This document shows, piece by piece, positions 23,903 to 32,810 of a stretch of 64,000 nucleotides of DNA. The position numbers and the translations under genes were made by a program. Under the pieces are notes generated by a model. The model worked only from the letters and a program-made list of their open reading frames with translations, was not told where the DNA came from and did no database searches. Source of the DNA: Labrys sedimenti (lineage in GTDB: Bacteria; Pseudomonadota; Alphaproteobacteria; Rhizobiales; Labraceae); the NCBI RefSeq assembly GCF_034424805.1, contig NZ_JAXOUF010000024.1:1-64000 (forward strand), read 5' to 3'. Position 1 is the stretch's first letter. Every line of letters starts with the position of its first letter.

Positions 23903-24745
23903 TCAGGCCTTGCGCAGATAGCGGTTCACCAGTTCGTCGGCCGTCATGGGCTTGTCGCGCCCCGACAGCTCGAGGAACAGATTGACGAATTCCAGGAGGT
24001 GGGGAGCGCCGCGGCGCACGCCGATCGCAATGGTGTCGGTCAGATCGGTTAGGGTAACGGATCGCGCCACGATGGTGAGCGACGGGTCCTCGTGCAGCAG
24101 GCGCTTGATTTCCAGATCGTCACGATAGGCCGCGTCTACGTGGCCCTCCCGCACCGCTGCGACCAACTCCTGCCAGGCCAGGAAAGTCCGCACCTTCGCC
24201 TTGGTGAAATTGTTTCGCGCGTAATATTCGAACGAGGATCCGGCGATCACGCCCAATTCGCCATCGAAAGAGCGCACGACGTCTTCCGGTTGCCTTCCAT
24301 TGGCGAGGATCGCGAAACGAACCCGATTGATGATCAGGGCATGGCTCAACTGGGCATAGGGACGCGAATAACTGATGTTTCGTGCCCGACCGAGGGTACG
24401 GCTCAGCTTGGCGACGACGATGTCGGCTCGGCCCTGCTCGATCAGCGCGACTGCGCCATCGAAAGTGGGAGAGCTGCGGTCGAGCACCAGCTTCACCCCA
24501 AGGGCGTCGGCAAGCTGCTGGCTGGTATCGGCATCCATACCCTGCGGCGTGTCGCTGCTCCCCCCAAAGAAGGGCGGCGATGCAAAGCCGGGCATGGCGA
24601 CGACCAGCGATTTGCGCGCGAGAATCTCTTCGACATCCCCGACCAACGGCGTTGTTGCGAGAGACTCGTCGGGCTGGGTTGCTGCCACAACGGGCGATAC
24701 GGCAAGAGCAGGTGCTGCTAGAAAAAGAATTCGCCTGGTGATCAT
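23903..24745 (-). CDS. Periplasmic amino-acid-type solute-binding protein (SBP_bac_3)
   Basis: This 280-aa protein has a signal peptide (MITRRILFLAAPALAVSPVVAA) and a family 3 binding fold. It shows GMDADTSQQLADALGVKL, GRADIVVAKLSRTLGRARNISYSRPY and a C-terminal DKPMTADELVNRYL. Such proteins normally serve ABC importers, but the following gene is a secondary symporter and no ABC genes are near. It may deliver acidic amino acids, or act as a sensor or scavenger. A longer reading to 24811 lacks a proper signal peptide. Confidence 0.85.
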   Translation of the reverse strand: MITRRILFLAAPALAVSPVVAATQPDESLATTPLVGDVEEILARKSLVVAMPGFASPPFFGGSSDTPQGMDADTSQQLADALGVKLVLDRSSPTFDGAVALIEQGRADIVVAKLSRTLGRARNISYSRPYAQLSHALIINRVRFAILANGRQPEDVVRSFDGELGVIAGSSFEYYARNNFTKAKVRTFLAWQELVAAVREGHVDAAYRDDLEIKRLLHEDPSLTIVARSVTLTDLTDTIAIGVRRGAPHLLEFVNLFLELSGRDKPMTADELVNRYLRKA

Positions 24746-25594
24746 GACGTTGTGCAATCCCGAAAACAAACAAGACTCACATGCAATCCGAATAGGCAGC
24801 GCAATCAGCACATGACCTGCAGAACAACGTGCTACCCTTTCGCTCTACACTGCATCCTCGCTCGGAGATCGGACACTTGAGGCGGGTGGGTCATAGGGCT
24901 TGCACAATGAATTCCCATCCGGTCAGGTCATACCGGCGAAAAGGTGTCGGCGCCATCTTCCAGGTGCTGATGTCATCCCCTCAATCCGAATTTCTCAAAC
25001 CTCGGAAACACTGCGGCTGAACGCATTCGGCAAATTTATATCTAGTCTAGCGATAGGTTAGCTTAGATGGTGCCTGGATTTTTACAAGGTGCCGCAGTGG
25101 CGAAAATTCCATCAGCTATGGCTATCCATGACCTTTTACAATTTATCCCGGAGATGCACACGTTCACGCTCCTCCATCGTGTCGGCGATGATGGTTTATC
25201 GGTACGGTATGGAAGTTTAATGATTTAAATTAAATATATAAAATTCCCATAGTAAATGAATAATTTCAATTATACAAAATAATATTTGGAGATTATTCTT
25301 ATATGAGTTGGTGTTATCTGCAATAATTTCAAGAAAAATTCATAATTACAAAATTTTTAAGTGGGAAATTACTTCGAATATCCGCGGCTCAGGCTCGAAG
25401 GGCGGCGCCGTATAATCCTGGGACAAAAGATATCGACTTTGTCGCAAATTGTGCGGTGCAACAAAATCGTCACATCCTTCGACAATCTCTGCCCTCGACC
25501 GGCATACTTTCAGGACAGGCTTCGATCAATCTGGCCCACGACAAGGGCGTTCCGCGGACGGAACGCCGGCAGATGCAAGGCGCGGAGCACGGAA
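24746..25594. other. 849-bp spacer with an AT-rich core
   Basis: No convincing gene is present. The part from about 25200 to 25375 is strikingly AT-rich (AAATTAAATATATAAAATTC and similar), unlike the high-GC surroundings. A 36-codon frame (25118-25228) lacks a ribosome site. The region separates divergent units, the binding-protein operon to the left and the RND pump to the right, so it probably holds both promoters. No clear repressor palindrome was found. Confidence 0.6.
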
Positions 25595-26776
25595 TTGAAG
25601 AATGCAAAGGCAATCACAGGGCTGGCTGGCCTGACAATCCTGGTGGGCATGAGCGCTGCCGGATGGAGCTTCTATCAGGCACGGGCGGCCGTAACGCAGA
25701 CACCTGTCCGTCCCGCACCCACGGTCGTCGTCTCCCAGCCCCTGCAAATGCGTGTTGCCGACACGCAGGAATTCGCCGGCCGCTTCCAGGCCAGTGCGAT
25801 GGTCGAGATCAGAGCACGGGTGCCTGGCTATCTGGATGCCATCAATTTCGAAGACGGACAATTGGTCGAAAAAGGCCGCGTGCTCTTCGTCATCGACCAG
25901 CGCACCTATCAGGCCTCGCTCGACATGGCCAACGCACAGCTCAAGAGCGCCAGGGCGCAGGCGGAGCTGGCGGGCCAGGAACTGGACCGCGCCCGTCAAC
26001 TGGCCGGCACGGCTGCCGTCTCGCGCTCAACGCTCGACCAGCGCCTGCAACAAAAGGCGGCGGCCGATGCGGCGATCGAGACGGCACGGGCCACCCTGCG
26101 CCGCGCGGAACTGGATCTCGAATTCGCAACCATCCGGGCCCCGATTGCCGGGCGGGTCTCCAATCGGCGGCTGGATGTCGGCAGCCTCGTCTCCGACAGC
26201 GGCACAGTGCTCACCACCATCGTCGCGCTCGATCCGATCGACTTCGTCTTCGACATGAGCGAACAGGATTTCCTGCGCCATGAGCGCGCCATGAAGGCAG
26301 GTGCCATGCCGTCCATGCGCGACAAGGGCGTTGCGGTCCAGGCCCGGCCGGATGGCGAGGCGGCCTGGTCCAATGACGGGGTCATCAGTTTCGTCGACAA
26401 TCGGCTGGAGCCGGGCGCCGGTACCATCCGCGCCCGCGCCACGCTCCCCAATCCGAACCTTTCCATCACACCGGGCCAGTTCGGTCGGATTCGCATGGCC
26501 GCCTCCGGAGACTATGCGGCGTTGCTGATCCCGGAAACCGCCATCCTCGCCGACCAGGCAAGCCGCATCGTGCTGAAACTCGGAGCCGACAGCACGCTGC
26601 AGGCCACCACCGTCGGGCTGGGTCCCAGCCGGCCGGATGGGTTGCGGGTGGTGACCGGCGGGCTCGGCCCGGACGATCGTATCGTCGTCAACGGCTTGCT
26701 GCGCGCCCGGCCCGGCCAGAAGGTCGCGCCCCAGCCGGGCAACATCGCCACGCAGACGGCCGGCCTCTCGGAGTAG
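25595..26776 (+). CDS. RND efflux periplasmic adaptor (MexA/AcrA type)
   Basis: This membrane fusion protein of about 393 aa has a signal/anchor helix (ITGLAGLTILVGMSAAGWSF), a lipoyl half-motif (VEIRARVPGYLDAINFEDGQLVEKG), an alpha hairpin (QASLDMANAQLKSARAQAELA...ATLRRAELDLEFATIRAPIAGRVS) and a beta-barrel. It bridges the inner-membrane pump and an outer-membrane channel. The start is unsure. TTG 25595, with CGGAG 7 bases upstream, gives a normal leader. The longer in-frame reading from 25361 runs through AT-rich DNA and is unlikely. Confidence 0.92.
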   Translation: MKNAKAITGLAGLTILVGMSAAGWSFYQARAAVTQTPVRPAPTVVVSQPLQMRVADTQEFAGRFQASAMVEIRARVPGYLDAINFEDGQLVEKGRVLFVIDQRTYQASLDMANAQLKSARAQAELAGQELDRARQLAGTAAVSRSTLDQRLQQKAAADAAIETARATLRRAELDLEFATIRAPIAGRVSNRRLDVGSLVSDSGTVLTTIVALDPIDFVFDMSEQDFLRHERAMKAGAMPSMRDKGVAVQARPDGEAAWSNDGVISFVDNRLEPGAGTIRARATLPNPNLSITPGQFGRIRMAASGDYAALLIPETAILADQASRIVLKLGADSTLQATTVGLGPSRPDGLRVVTGGLGPDDRIVVNGLLRARPGQKVAPQPGNIATQTAGLSE

Positions 26777-26780
26777 ACGG

Positions 26781-29700
26781 ATGCGCATCGCCCATCTCTC
26801 GATCGATCGCCCGATCCTGGCGACGGTCATGTCCGTCCTCGTCGTGATCATCGGCGTGGCCGCCTATTTCACCCTGCCCTTGGCGCAATACCCTGAGATT
26901 GCGCCGCCGACGGTCGTAGTACAGGCCCAATATCCCGGTGCTTCGGCCGAAACGGTGGGCGATACGGTGGCAGTGCCACTCGAACAGGAGATCAACGGTG
27001 TCGAGAACATGCTCTACATGTCCTCGCAGGCCACCGGTGACGGCCAGCTCACCCTCACCGTGACCTTCCAGCTCGGTACCGACCTCAACGAAGCCCAGGT
27101 GCTGGTGCAGAACCGCGTGGCCGTGGCCGAACCTCGTCTGCCCGAGGAGGTCCGCCGCCTCGGCGTGACCGTGCGCAAGACCTCGCCTGACCTTTTGATG
27201 GTCGTGCAGCTCTTCTCCCCGGACGGCTCGCGCGATCCCCTCTACATGGCCAACTATGCCACGCTGCGTATCCGCGATGCCTTGCTGCGCCTGAACGGCG
27301 TCGGCGACGTCCGTCTCGTCGCCTCCCGCGATTACGCCATGGTCGTGTGGCTCGATCCGGACAAGGTCTCGGCCCATAATCTTTCGGCGGGCGAGGTGGT
27401 GGCGGCCCTTCGGGCTCAGAATGTCCAGGTCTCGGCAGGGGTGATGAACCTGTCGCCGGTTCCGCGCCAGGGGGCCTTCGAACTGAACGTGGAAACGCTC
27501 GGGCGGTTGACCGACAAGGAGCAGTTCGAAAACGTCGTCGTGCGCACCGATGCCGAGGGACGCGTCATCCGTATCCGGGACATCGCCCGCGTCGAGCTGA
27601 CGGCGCAGAGTTTCCGCGGCACGGCCTATCTCAACGGGCAACCGGCCCAGCCGATCCAGATATTCCAGCAGCCCGGATCCAACGCCATCGAGACGGCCGA
27701 GCGCGTGACGGCGACGATGAAGCGTCTCGGCGCGGAGATGCCCGGCGGCCTGAGCTACGCCATTCCCTTCAATCCCACCGAATTCGTCGGGGAGTCGGTT
27801 CGCGAAGTCTACAAGACGATCTTCGAGGCCGTCGGCTTGGTCGTCCTGGTGGTGCTCCTGTTCCTGCAGACCTGGCGCGCCGCCATCATTCCCATCCTGG
27901 CGATCCCGATATCCCTGGTCGGCACCTTCGCCGTGATGGCGGCACTGGGCTATTCCCTCAACAATATCTCCCTGCTGGGCCTGGTGCTCGCGATCGGCAT
28001 CGTGGTCGACGATGCCATCGTCGTCGTCGAGAATGTCGAGCGCCATCTCGCTGCCGGCCATTCGGCGCGAGAGGCCGCCCACCGCTCCATGGACGAGATC
28101 GGCGGCGCGTTGATCGCCATCACCCTGGTCTTGTGCGCCGTCTTCGTGCCCGCCGCCATGATGTCGGGGATCTCGGGGCAATTCTTCCGGCAGTTCGCCG
28201 TCGTCGTCGCCGCGGCCACCGCCATTTCCGCCTTCGTTTCGCTGACGCTGAGCCCGGCCCTGTGCGCGCTGCTGCTGAAGCCGCATGCAGCCGAGGGACC
28301 GTCGCACCGCCGCTTCCTGCCGATGCGCCTGCTCCACGGCTTCTTCGGCCTCTTCAACCGCGGTTTCGACCGTCTCTCCATCGCCTATGGCAGCATGACA
28401 AGGCGGCTCCTGCGTGTCAGCGTTCTCGTCCTTGTCGCCTATGCCGGCCTCGTCGGCTTCTCGGGCTGGCAATTTGCCCGCGCACCAACCGGCTTCGTTC
28501 CGGTGATGGACCAGGGCTACATCATCAATGCCGTGCAATTGCCGCCGGGCGCGGCCCTGAGCCGGACCGATGCGGTGATGAAGGAGGTCTCGCGCCGGCT
28601 CCTCGCCACGGAGGGGGTGGCGAATGTCGTGGCCATCGCCGGGCTGGATGGCGCCACCTTCACCAACGCGTCCAGCAGCGGCATCGCCTTCACCATCCTC
28701 AAGCCCTATGCGGAACGCGAGCGCCAGGGGCTGACCACCGATCGGATCATCGCCTCGCTGCAATCGCGTTTCGCCGATCTCTACGAAGCGCGCATCATCC
28801 CGATCAAGCCGCCTTCCGTGCGCGGAATGGGCAATGCCGGCGGCTTCAAGCTGATGGTGCAGGACCGCAACGGCCAGTCGCCCCAGGCGCTGGAAGCAGC
28901 AGCGCAGCAGGTGCTGGCCGCCGCGGCGCAGGCGCCCGGAATTGCCAATGCCTTCTCGCCGTTCAACACCGCTACCCCGCGGGTCTATGCCGATGTCGAC
29001 CGCCTCAAAGCGCAGATGCTGGGGGTATCCGCCGGAAGCATCTTCGAAGCCCTCGAAGTCTATCTGGGCTCGGCCTATGTCAACGACTTCAACATGCTCG
29101 GACGAACCTTCCAGGTGCGAGCCCAGGCCGATGGGCGCTACCGCACGGATCTTGCCTCGATCGGCAATTTCAAGATGCGCGGCGACGGGGGAGCGATGGT
29201 CCCGCTGAGCGCGGTTGCAACCTTCCAGGAGAAGTCCGGTCCCTATCGCATTCCGCGCTTCAACCAATATCCGGCGGCCGAGATCCAGGGGGCCGCGGCC
29301 GTGGGAACCTCGACCGGCGCCGCCCTCGACAGAATGGAGCAGATCGCGCGCGATAACTTGCCCGAGGGCTTCGGCTTCGAATGGACGGAGGTCGCCCTCC
29401 AGGAACGGCTAGCCGGCAATACCGGCCTTCTGATCTTCGGCGCGTCCGTCGTCTTCGTCTTTCTCCTGCTGGCAGCCCAATATGAGAGCTGGACGCTGCC
29501 GCTTGCCGTCCTGCTGATCGTGCCCGTATGCCTACTCTCGGCCGTGAGCGGCCTGCTGATCTTCGCCATGGACGTCAACATCCTGGCCCAGATCGGCTTC
29601 GTCATCCTGATCGGCCTGGCGGCCAAGAATGCCATCCTCATCGTCGAATTCGCCCGCCAGGCCGAAGCGGAGGGACTCGGCCGCGTCGAGGCGGTCGTGC

Positions 29701-29951
29701 AGGGCGCCCGCATCCGCCTGCGACCGATCCTGATGACCTCGCTCGCCTTCATTCTCGGCGTCCTGCCGCTGTTCCTGGCCACCGGCGCCGGCGCCGAGAT
29801 GCGGCAATCGCTGGGTACGGCCGTCTTCTTCGGCATGATCGGCGTGACCGCCTTCGGCCTTGTCTGCACACCGGTTTTCTACGTGTTGTGCCGGATGCTC
29901 GAAGGGGGAGGCCGTCGGAAACCCGTCACGACCGCGATCGAGGTTTCGTAG
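26781..29951 (+). CDS. RND multidrug efflux transporter (HAE1, AcrB/MexB type)
   Basis: This 1056-aa inner-membrane pump has the two homologous halves of HAE1 transporters: RPILATVMSVLVVIIGVAAY at the start, the first-half periplasmic loop, and the TM4 proton-relay aspartates in GIVVDDAIVVVENVER. The second half has the conserved Lys-containing GLAAKNAILIVEFA. It trades protons for export of hydrophobic drugs, bile salts or dyes together with the adaptor gene 4 bp upstream. No outer-membrane channel gene follows, so a shared TolC/OprM-like channel is needed. Confidence 0.96.
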   Translation: MRIAHLSIDRPILATVMSVLVVIIGVAAYFTLPLAQYPEIAPPTVVVQAQYPGASAETVGDTVAVPLEQEINGVENMLYMSSQATGDGQLTLTVTFQLGTDLNEAQVLVQNRVAVAEPRLPEEVRRLGVTVRKTSPDLLMVVQLFSPDGSRDPLYMANYATLRIRDALLRLNGVGDVRLVASRDYAMVVWLDPDKVSAHNLSAGEVVAALRAQNVQVSAGVMNLSPVPRQGAFELNVETLGRLTDKEQFENVVVRTDAEGRVIRIRDIARVELTAQSFRGTAYLNGQPAQPIQIFQQPGSNAIETAERVTATMKRLGAEMPGGLSYAIPFNPTEFVGESVREVYKTIFEAVGLVVLVVLLFLQTWRAAIIPILAIPISLVGTFAVMAALGYSLNNISLLGLVLAIGIVVDDAIVVVENVERHLAAGHSAREAAHRSMDEIGGALIAITLVLCAVFVPAAMMSGISGQFFRQFAVVVAAATAISAFVSLTLSPALCALLLKPHAAEGPSHRRFLPMRLLHGFFGLFNRGFDRLSIAYGSMTRRLLRVSVLVLVAYAGLVGFSGWQFARAPTGFVPVMDQGYIINAVQLPPGAALSRTDAVMKEVSRRLLATEGVANVVAIAGLDGATFTNASSSGIAFTILKPYAERERQGLTTDRIIASLQSRFADLYEARIIPIKPPSVRGMGNAGGFKLMVQDRNGQSPQALEAAAQQVLAAAAQAPGIANAFSPFNTATPRVYADVDRLKAQMLGVSAGSIFEALEVYLGSAYVNDFNMLGRTFQVRAQADGRYRTDLASIGNFKMRGDGGAMVPLSAVATFQEKSGPYRIPRFNQYPAAEIQGAAAVGTSTGAALDRMEQIARDNLPEGFGFEWTEVALQERLAGNTGLLIFGASVVFVFLLLAAQYESWTLPLAVLLIVPVCLLSAVSGLLIFAMDVNILAQIGFVILIGLAAKNAILIVEFARQAEAEGLGRVEAVVQGARIRLRPILMTSLAFILGVLPLFLATGAGAEMRQSLGTAVFFGMIGVTAFGLVCTPVFYVLCRMLEGGGRRKPVTTAIEVS

Positions 29952-30013
29952 CCGGAGTGACAGGGATCAGCAGAATTTGCCAGGCGCAGGAAAAGTGTCA
30001 CAAGCTATGGCGC

Positions 30014-30044
30014 GATATAGACCGGATACAATTCGATACAGTTC
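30014..30044 (+). promoter_or_regulatory. Direct-repeat box likely bound by the OmpR-type regulator
   Basis: The units GATATAGACCG, GATACAATTC and GATACAGTTC follow one another with 11- and 10-bp spacing. The last two differ by one base. OmpR/PhoB-type dimers bind such head-to-tail repeats once per helical turn. The box lies about 135 bp before the response-regulator ATG, which suggests autoregulation. Confidence 0.55.
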
Positions 30045-30177
30045 AAGGCGATCTCCAGGCGTGGCCGGTCTACCCAGTCCGCGACGACGCCATTACAATA
30101 GAGCCTGGAACAGGTGGCGATGGGCGCGGCGCGAGGAGCCTGCCTCCTTGAGCCCGCCCTAGGTCGGAGTGTCATGC

Positions 30178-30897
30178 ATGGAATCGGTGCCCCATATCGC
30201 GGTGGTCGACGACCACCGCGACATTCGTGACCTCGTCGGCAAATATCTCACCCAGCATGGCTATCGCGTCAGTGTGGCCGAGAACGCGGCCGCCCTGCGG
30301 CGCCTGCTGGAGCGCAATGCGCCCGACCTCATCATCCTCGACGTGATGATGCCCGGCGAGGACGGGTTGAGCGTCTGCCGCCACCTGCGCAGTACCACGC
30401 TGGTGCCGATCATTTTCCTCACCGCCATGGTCGATGACACCGACAGGATCATCGGTCTCGAAATGGGGGCGGACGACTATCTCACCAAGCCGTTCAATCC
30501 ACGCGAATTGTTGGCGCGGATCAAGGCGGTGCTGCGCCGGGTCAATAGCCTGCCGCCGCAGCGCGGTACCTTGAAGGCCAAGACCCTGCGCTTCGATCGC
30601 TGGCAGCTCAATGTCGGCCGCCGCGAGCTTGCCGGTTCGGATGGTGTCGCCATTCCCCTCAGCACGGCCGAGTTCCGGCTGCTGACGGCCTTCCTCGACC
30701 ATGCCGGTTTGGTGCTGAGCCGCGATCAATTGCTCGATCTCACGGTTGGCCGGGCCGCCGACACTTTCGACCGCAGCATCGACAACCAGGTCAGCCGGTT
30801 GCGCAAGAAGATCGAGTTCGATCCGAAGAATCCCATGCTCATCAAGACCCATTGGGGCGGCGGCTACAGCTTTACCGCGGAGGTTGAACAAGCATGA
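30178..30897 (+). CDS. OmpR-family response regulator
   Basis: This 239-aa protein has a receiver domain with acidic pocket D11/D12, phospho-acceptor Asp55 (LIILDVMMPG) and Lys105 (LTKPF). A winged-helix DNA-binding domain follows at about 135-235 (LSTAEFRLLTAFLDHAGLVLSRDQLLD and an IDNQVSRLRKKIE recognition helix). The GGTCGGAG ribosome site favours ATG 30178 over the in-frame GTG 9 bases earlier. It overlaps the kinase gene by ATGA. Being downstream of the efflux genes, it may regulate them. Confidence 0.93.
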   Translation: MESVPHIAVVDDHRDIRDLVGKYLTQHGYRVSVAENAAALRRLLERNAPDLIILDVMMPGEDGLSVCRHLRSTTLVPIIFLTAMVDDTDRIIGLEMGADDYLTKPFNPRELLARIKAVLRRVNSLPPQRGTLKAKTLRFDRWQLNVGRRELAGSDGVAIPLSTAEFRLLTAFLDHAGLVLSRDQLLDLTVGRAADTFDRSIDNQVSRLRKKIEFDPKNPMLIKTHWGGGYSFTAEVEQA

Positions 30898-32342
30898 TGG
30901 CGTTGTGGCGGCGCAGCCTGGCTGCCCAGATCATCACATTCATGTTGCTGGCCCTGGCGGTGTCGCAGGGTATCGGCTTTCTCGTCTCCTGGGACGAGCG
31001 CGGCCAGGCCATGCGCGCGGCGGCCAAGGGGGAGTTCTTCAGCCGCGCCGCTTCACTCGCCTTGTCGTTGAATGCGACGCCGGATGCGGTCCATGGCGAC
31101 ATCCTCGCCGTCAGCGGCACCATCTATTCGCGCTTCTGGTTGTCCACCCAGGAGCCAGTCGACGCGACGGCCTGGGCCAAGGACGCCTGGAAGCGCCTTC
31201 ATGAGCCCCTCCCGCCCGCCAAAATGCCTGTCCATCCCAAGCCGAACCGTGGCCCGGCGATCGCGGCCGTCCCGGAAATACCAACCGGTGCCGCTTTTGC
31301 CAGCGAACCGGCCCGCTGGATGGAGATCGCACCCCAGTCCTGGCTGCTCGCCCGGCCGGCGAAGTTTCAATATCTCGACACCGCGATCGGCATGGGGCTG
31401 GCCGTCCAACTTGACCGTGGTATGTGGCTCAATGCCGCCTATGCCAAGAATTATCACAACGCCTTCTGGACCTCGCAATCGGCTGTCTCCCTCGGCATCA
31501 CCGCCTTGGTCCTGTCGGTCATCGCCATATTGGTGGCGCGGGGCATCGCCCAGCCGATGCGGCGCCTGGCCAGTGCGGCGGAGCTGCTCGGGCGAGGCGA
31601 GGCCGTGCCGCCTTTGCCGGAGTCCGGGCCCGACGACATCCGCCAGACCGCCGAAGCCTTCAACCGCATGCAGGCCCGGCTGCAGCGCTTCGTCGAAGAC
31701 CGCACCCGCATGCTCGCGGCCATCGGGCACGATCTGCGCACGCCGCTGACCTCCTTGCGCCTTCGGGCCGAGTTCGTTTCGGACCCGGAGATCCAGGACA
31801 AGATGCTCAAGACCATTGCCGAGATCCAGACCATGACGGAATCGGCGCTGGCTTTTGCGCGCGAGCAGGCAACGGCCGAGACCACCCGTACGGTCGATCT
31901 TTCAGCGCTGGTGGAGAGCCTGTGCGATGATCTGGTCGATATCGGCCAGAACGTTGCCTTCCTCGACGGTCCGAAGATCAGCTATCGTTGCCGTCCCGAT
32001 GCACTGCGCCGGGCCGTCCGTAATCTGGTCGAGAACGCCGTGCGCTATGGCGAGCGTGCCCGGGTCACGCTCTCGCGCACGGCCGAGAGCATCGACATCG
32101 TCATCGAGGACGATGGACCGGGCATTCCGGAGAATCTCGGCGACCAGGTGTTCGCTCCCTTCTTCCGCCTCGAGCATTCGCGCAACCGTGAGACAGGCGG
32201 GGTCGGTCTTGGTCTCTCGATCGCCCGGGCCATTGCCCGCCATCATGGTGGCGACATCCGGCTCTTCAACCAGGCCAAGGGGTTGCGGGCGGTGATCGGC
32301 CTGCCGCTCGTCACCAGCCGTACTGCCCGGGCCCCGGCGTGA
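30894..32342 (+). CDS. Sensor histidine kinase, EnvZ-like
   Basis: This 482-aa kinase has a first helix (about 11-31), a periplasmic domain of about 165 residues with a proline-rich stretch, a second helix (197-216), and HAMP at 217-270. The HisKA phospho-acceptor is His279 (AIGHDLRTPLTS). The ATPase domain has the N box (NLVENAVRYGE), DDGPGIPE and GVGLGLSIA. Its ligand is unknown. It is co-translated with the response regulator, giving one two-component system. Confidence 0.93.
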   Translation: MMALWRRSLAAQIITFMLLALAVSQGIGFLVSWDERGQAMRAAAKGEFFSRAASLALSLNATPDAVHGDILAVSGTIYSRFWLSTQEPVDATAWAKDAWKRLHEPLPPAKMPVHPKPNRGPAIAAVPEIPTGAAFASEPARWMEIAPQSWLLARPAKFQYLDTAIGMGLAVQLDRGMWLNAAYAKNYHNAFWTSQSAVSLGITALVLSVIAILVARGIAQPMRRLASAAELLGRGEAVPPLPESGPDDIRQTAEAFNRMQARLQRFVEDRTRMLAAIGHDLRTPLTSLRLRAEFVSDPEIQDKMLKTIAEIQTMTESALAFAREQATAETTRTVDLSALVESLCDDLVDIGQNVAFLDGPKISYRCRPDALRRAVRNLVENAVRYGERARVTLSRTAESIDIVIEDDGPGIPENLGDQVFAPFFRLEHSRNRETGGVGLGLSIARAIARHHGGDIRLFNQAKGLRAVIGLPLVTSRTARAPA

Positions 32343-32462
32343 CGGCAAGGCCGTAGCCAACGCTGCTGCCGCCTCTCATGGCACCCTTGCGGGGGCTCAA
32401 CGCATGAATGGCGTTGCCAGCCCTTTCGTCCAATAGGATAGGCCGGTCTTGCGGCCATCAAG

Positions 32463-32506
32463 GCGCCCTTGCGATTTGACGAAGTTCCTTCAAATCGCAA
32501 GGGCGC
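32463..32506. terminator. Perfect 17-bp hairpin between convergent genes
   Basis: GCGCCCTTGCGATTTGA (32463-32479) and TCAAATCGCAAGGGCGC (32490-32506) are exact reverse complements with a 10-base loop. No T-run follows on either strand, so it is not a classical intrinsic terminator. The TTTGCGATT/AATCGCAAA core matches the dispersed repeat at 155-256 and 21564-21667. It lies after the kinase gene and covers the stop codon of the 106-aa gene on the other strand. Confidence 0.7.
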
Positions 32507-32810
32507 ATGGAGCCTTGGCCGCTTCAGTCGATGGCAGACTTATTCGGTGCGGCGGCGACGAAACGGCGGCTGTGGCGACCGAGGTGAAACCTGTCGTGTC
32601 TTTGGCATGAGGGGCTGGCGAGACCAGCAGGTTCAAGGCGATGATCGCCGGAATCGAAGCGATGACGAGGATATCGAAAAACACGCCGCCGGCGCGGCGA
32701 TAGGCGATGGCCGCGGGGCCATCCAGCGTCTCATAGGCCGGGTCGCCGACGAAAGGCACTTCGTCGTCGACGATTTTCGATCGCGTCGAAAAATCAGCAA
32801 AGAATGTCAT
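32490..32810 (-). CDS. Small membrane protein, 106 aa, unknown function
   Basis: One membrane helix is seen at about residues 42-64 (GVFFDILVIASIPAIIALNLLV), preceded by an acidic cytoplasmic-looking N-terminus with DDEVPFVGDPAYETLDGP and followed by a Ser/Ala-rich tail. GGAGG lies 8 bases before the ATG, which supports translation. The last codons and stop come from the hairpin repeat, so the tail may have been reshaped by the repeat's insertion. No family was recognised. Confidence 0.65.
   Translation of the reverse strand: MTFFADFSTRSKIVDDEVPFVGDPAYETLDGPAAIAYRRAGGVFFDILVIASIPAIIALNLLVSPAPHAKDTTGFTSVATAAVSSPPHRISLPSTEAAKAPCALAI

Noticed and set aside
25118..25228. 36-codon frame in the AT-rich spacer (MAIHDLLQFIPEMHTFTLLH...)
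   Set aside because: It reads somewhat protein-like, and could be a remnant of a regulator, but there is no ribosome site and no recognised family. Too weak to list as a gene.
26688..29267. 859-codon open frame on the minus strand opposite the RND pump
   Set aside because: It is antisense to a textbook 1056-aa transporter. Its protein is rich in Arg, Gly, His and Asp with no fold or motif, as expected from GC-rich shadow coding.
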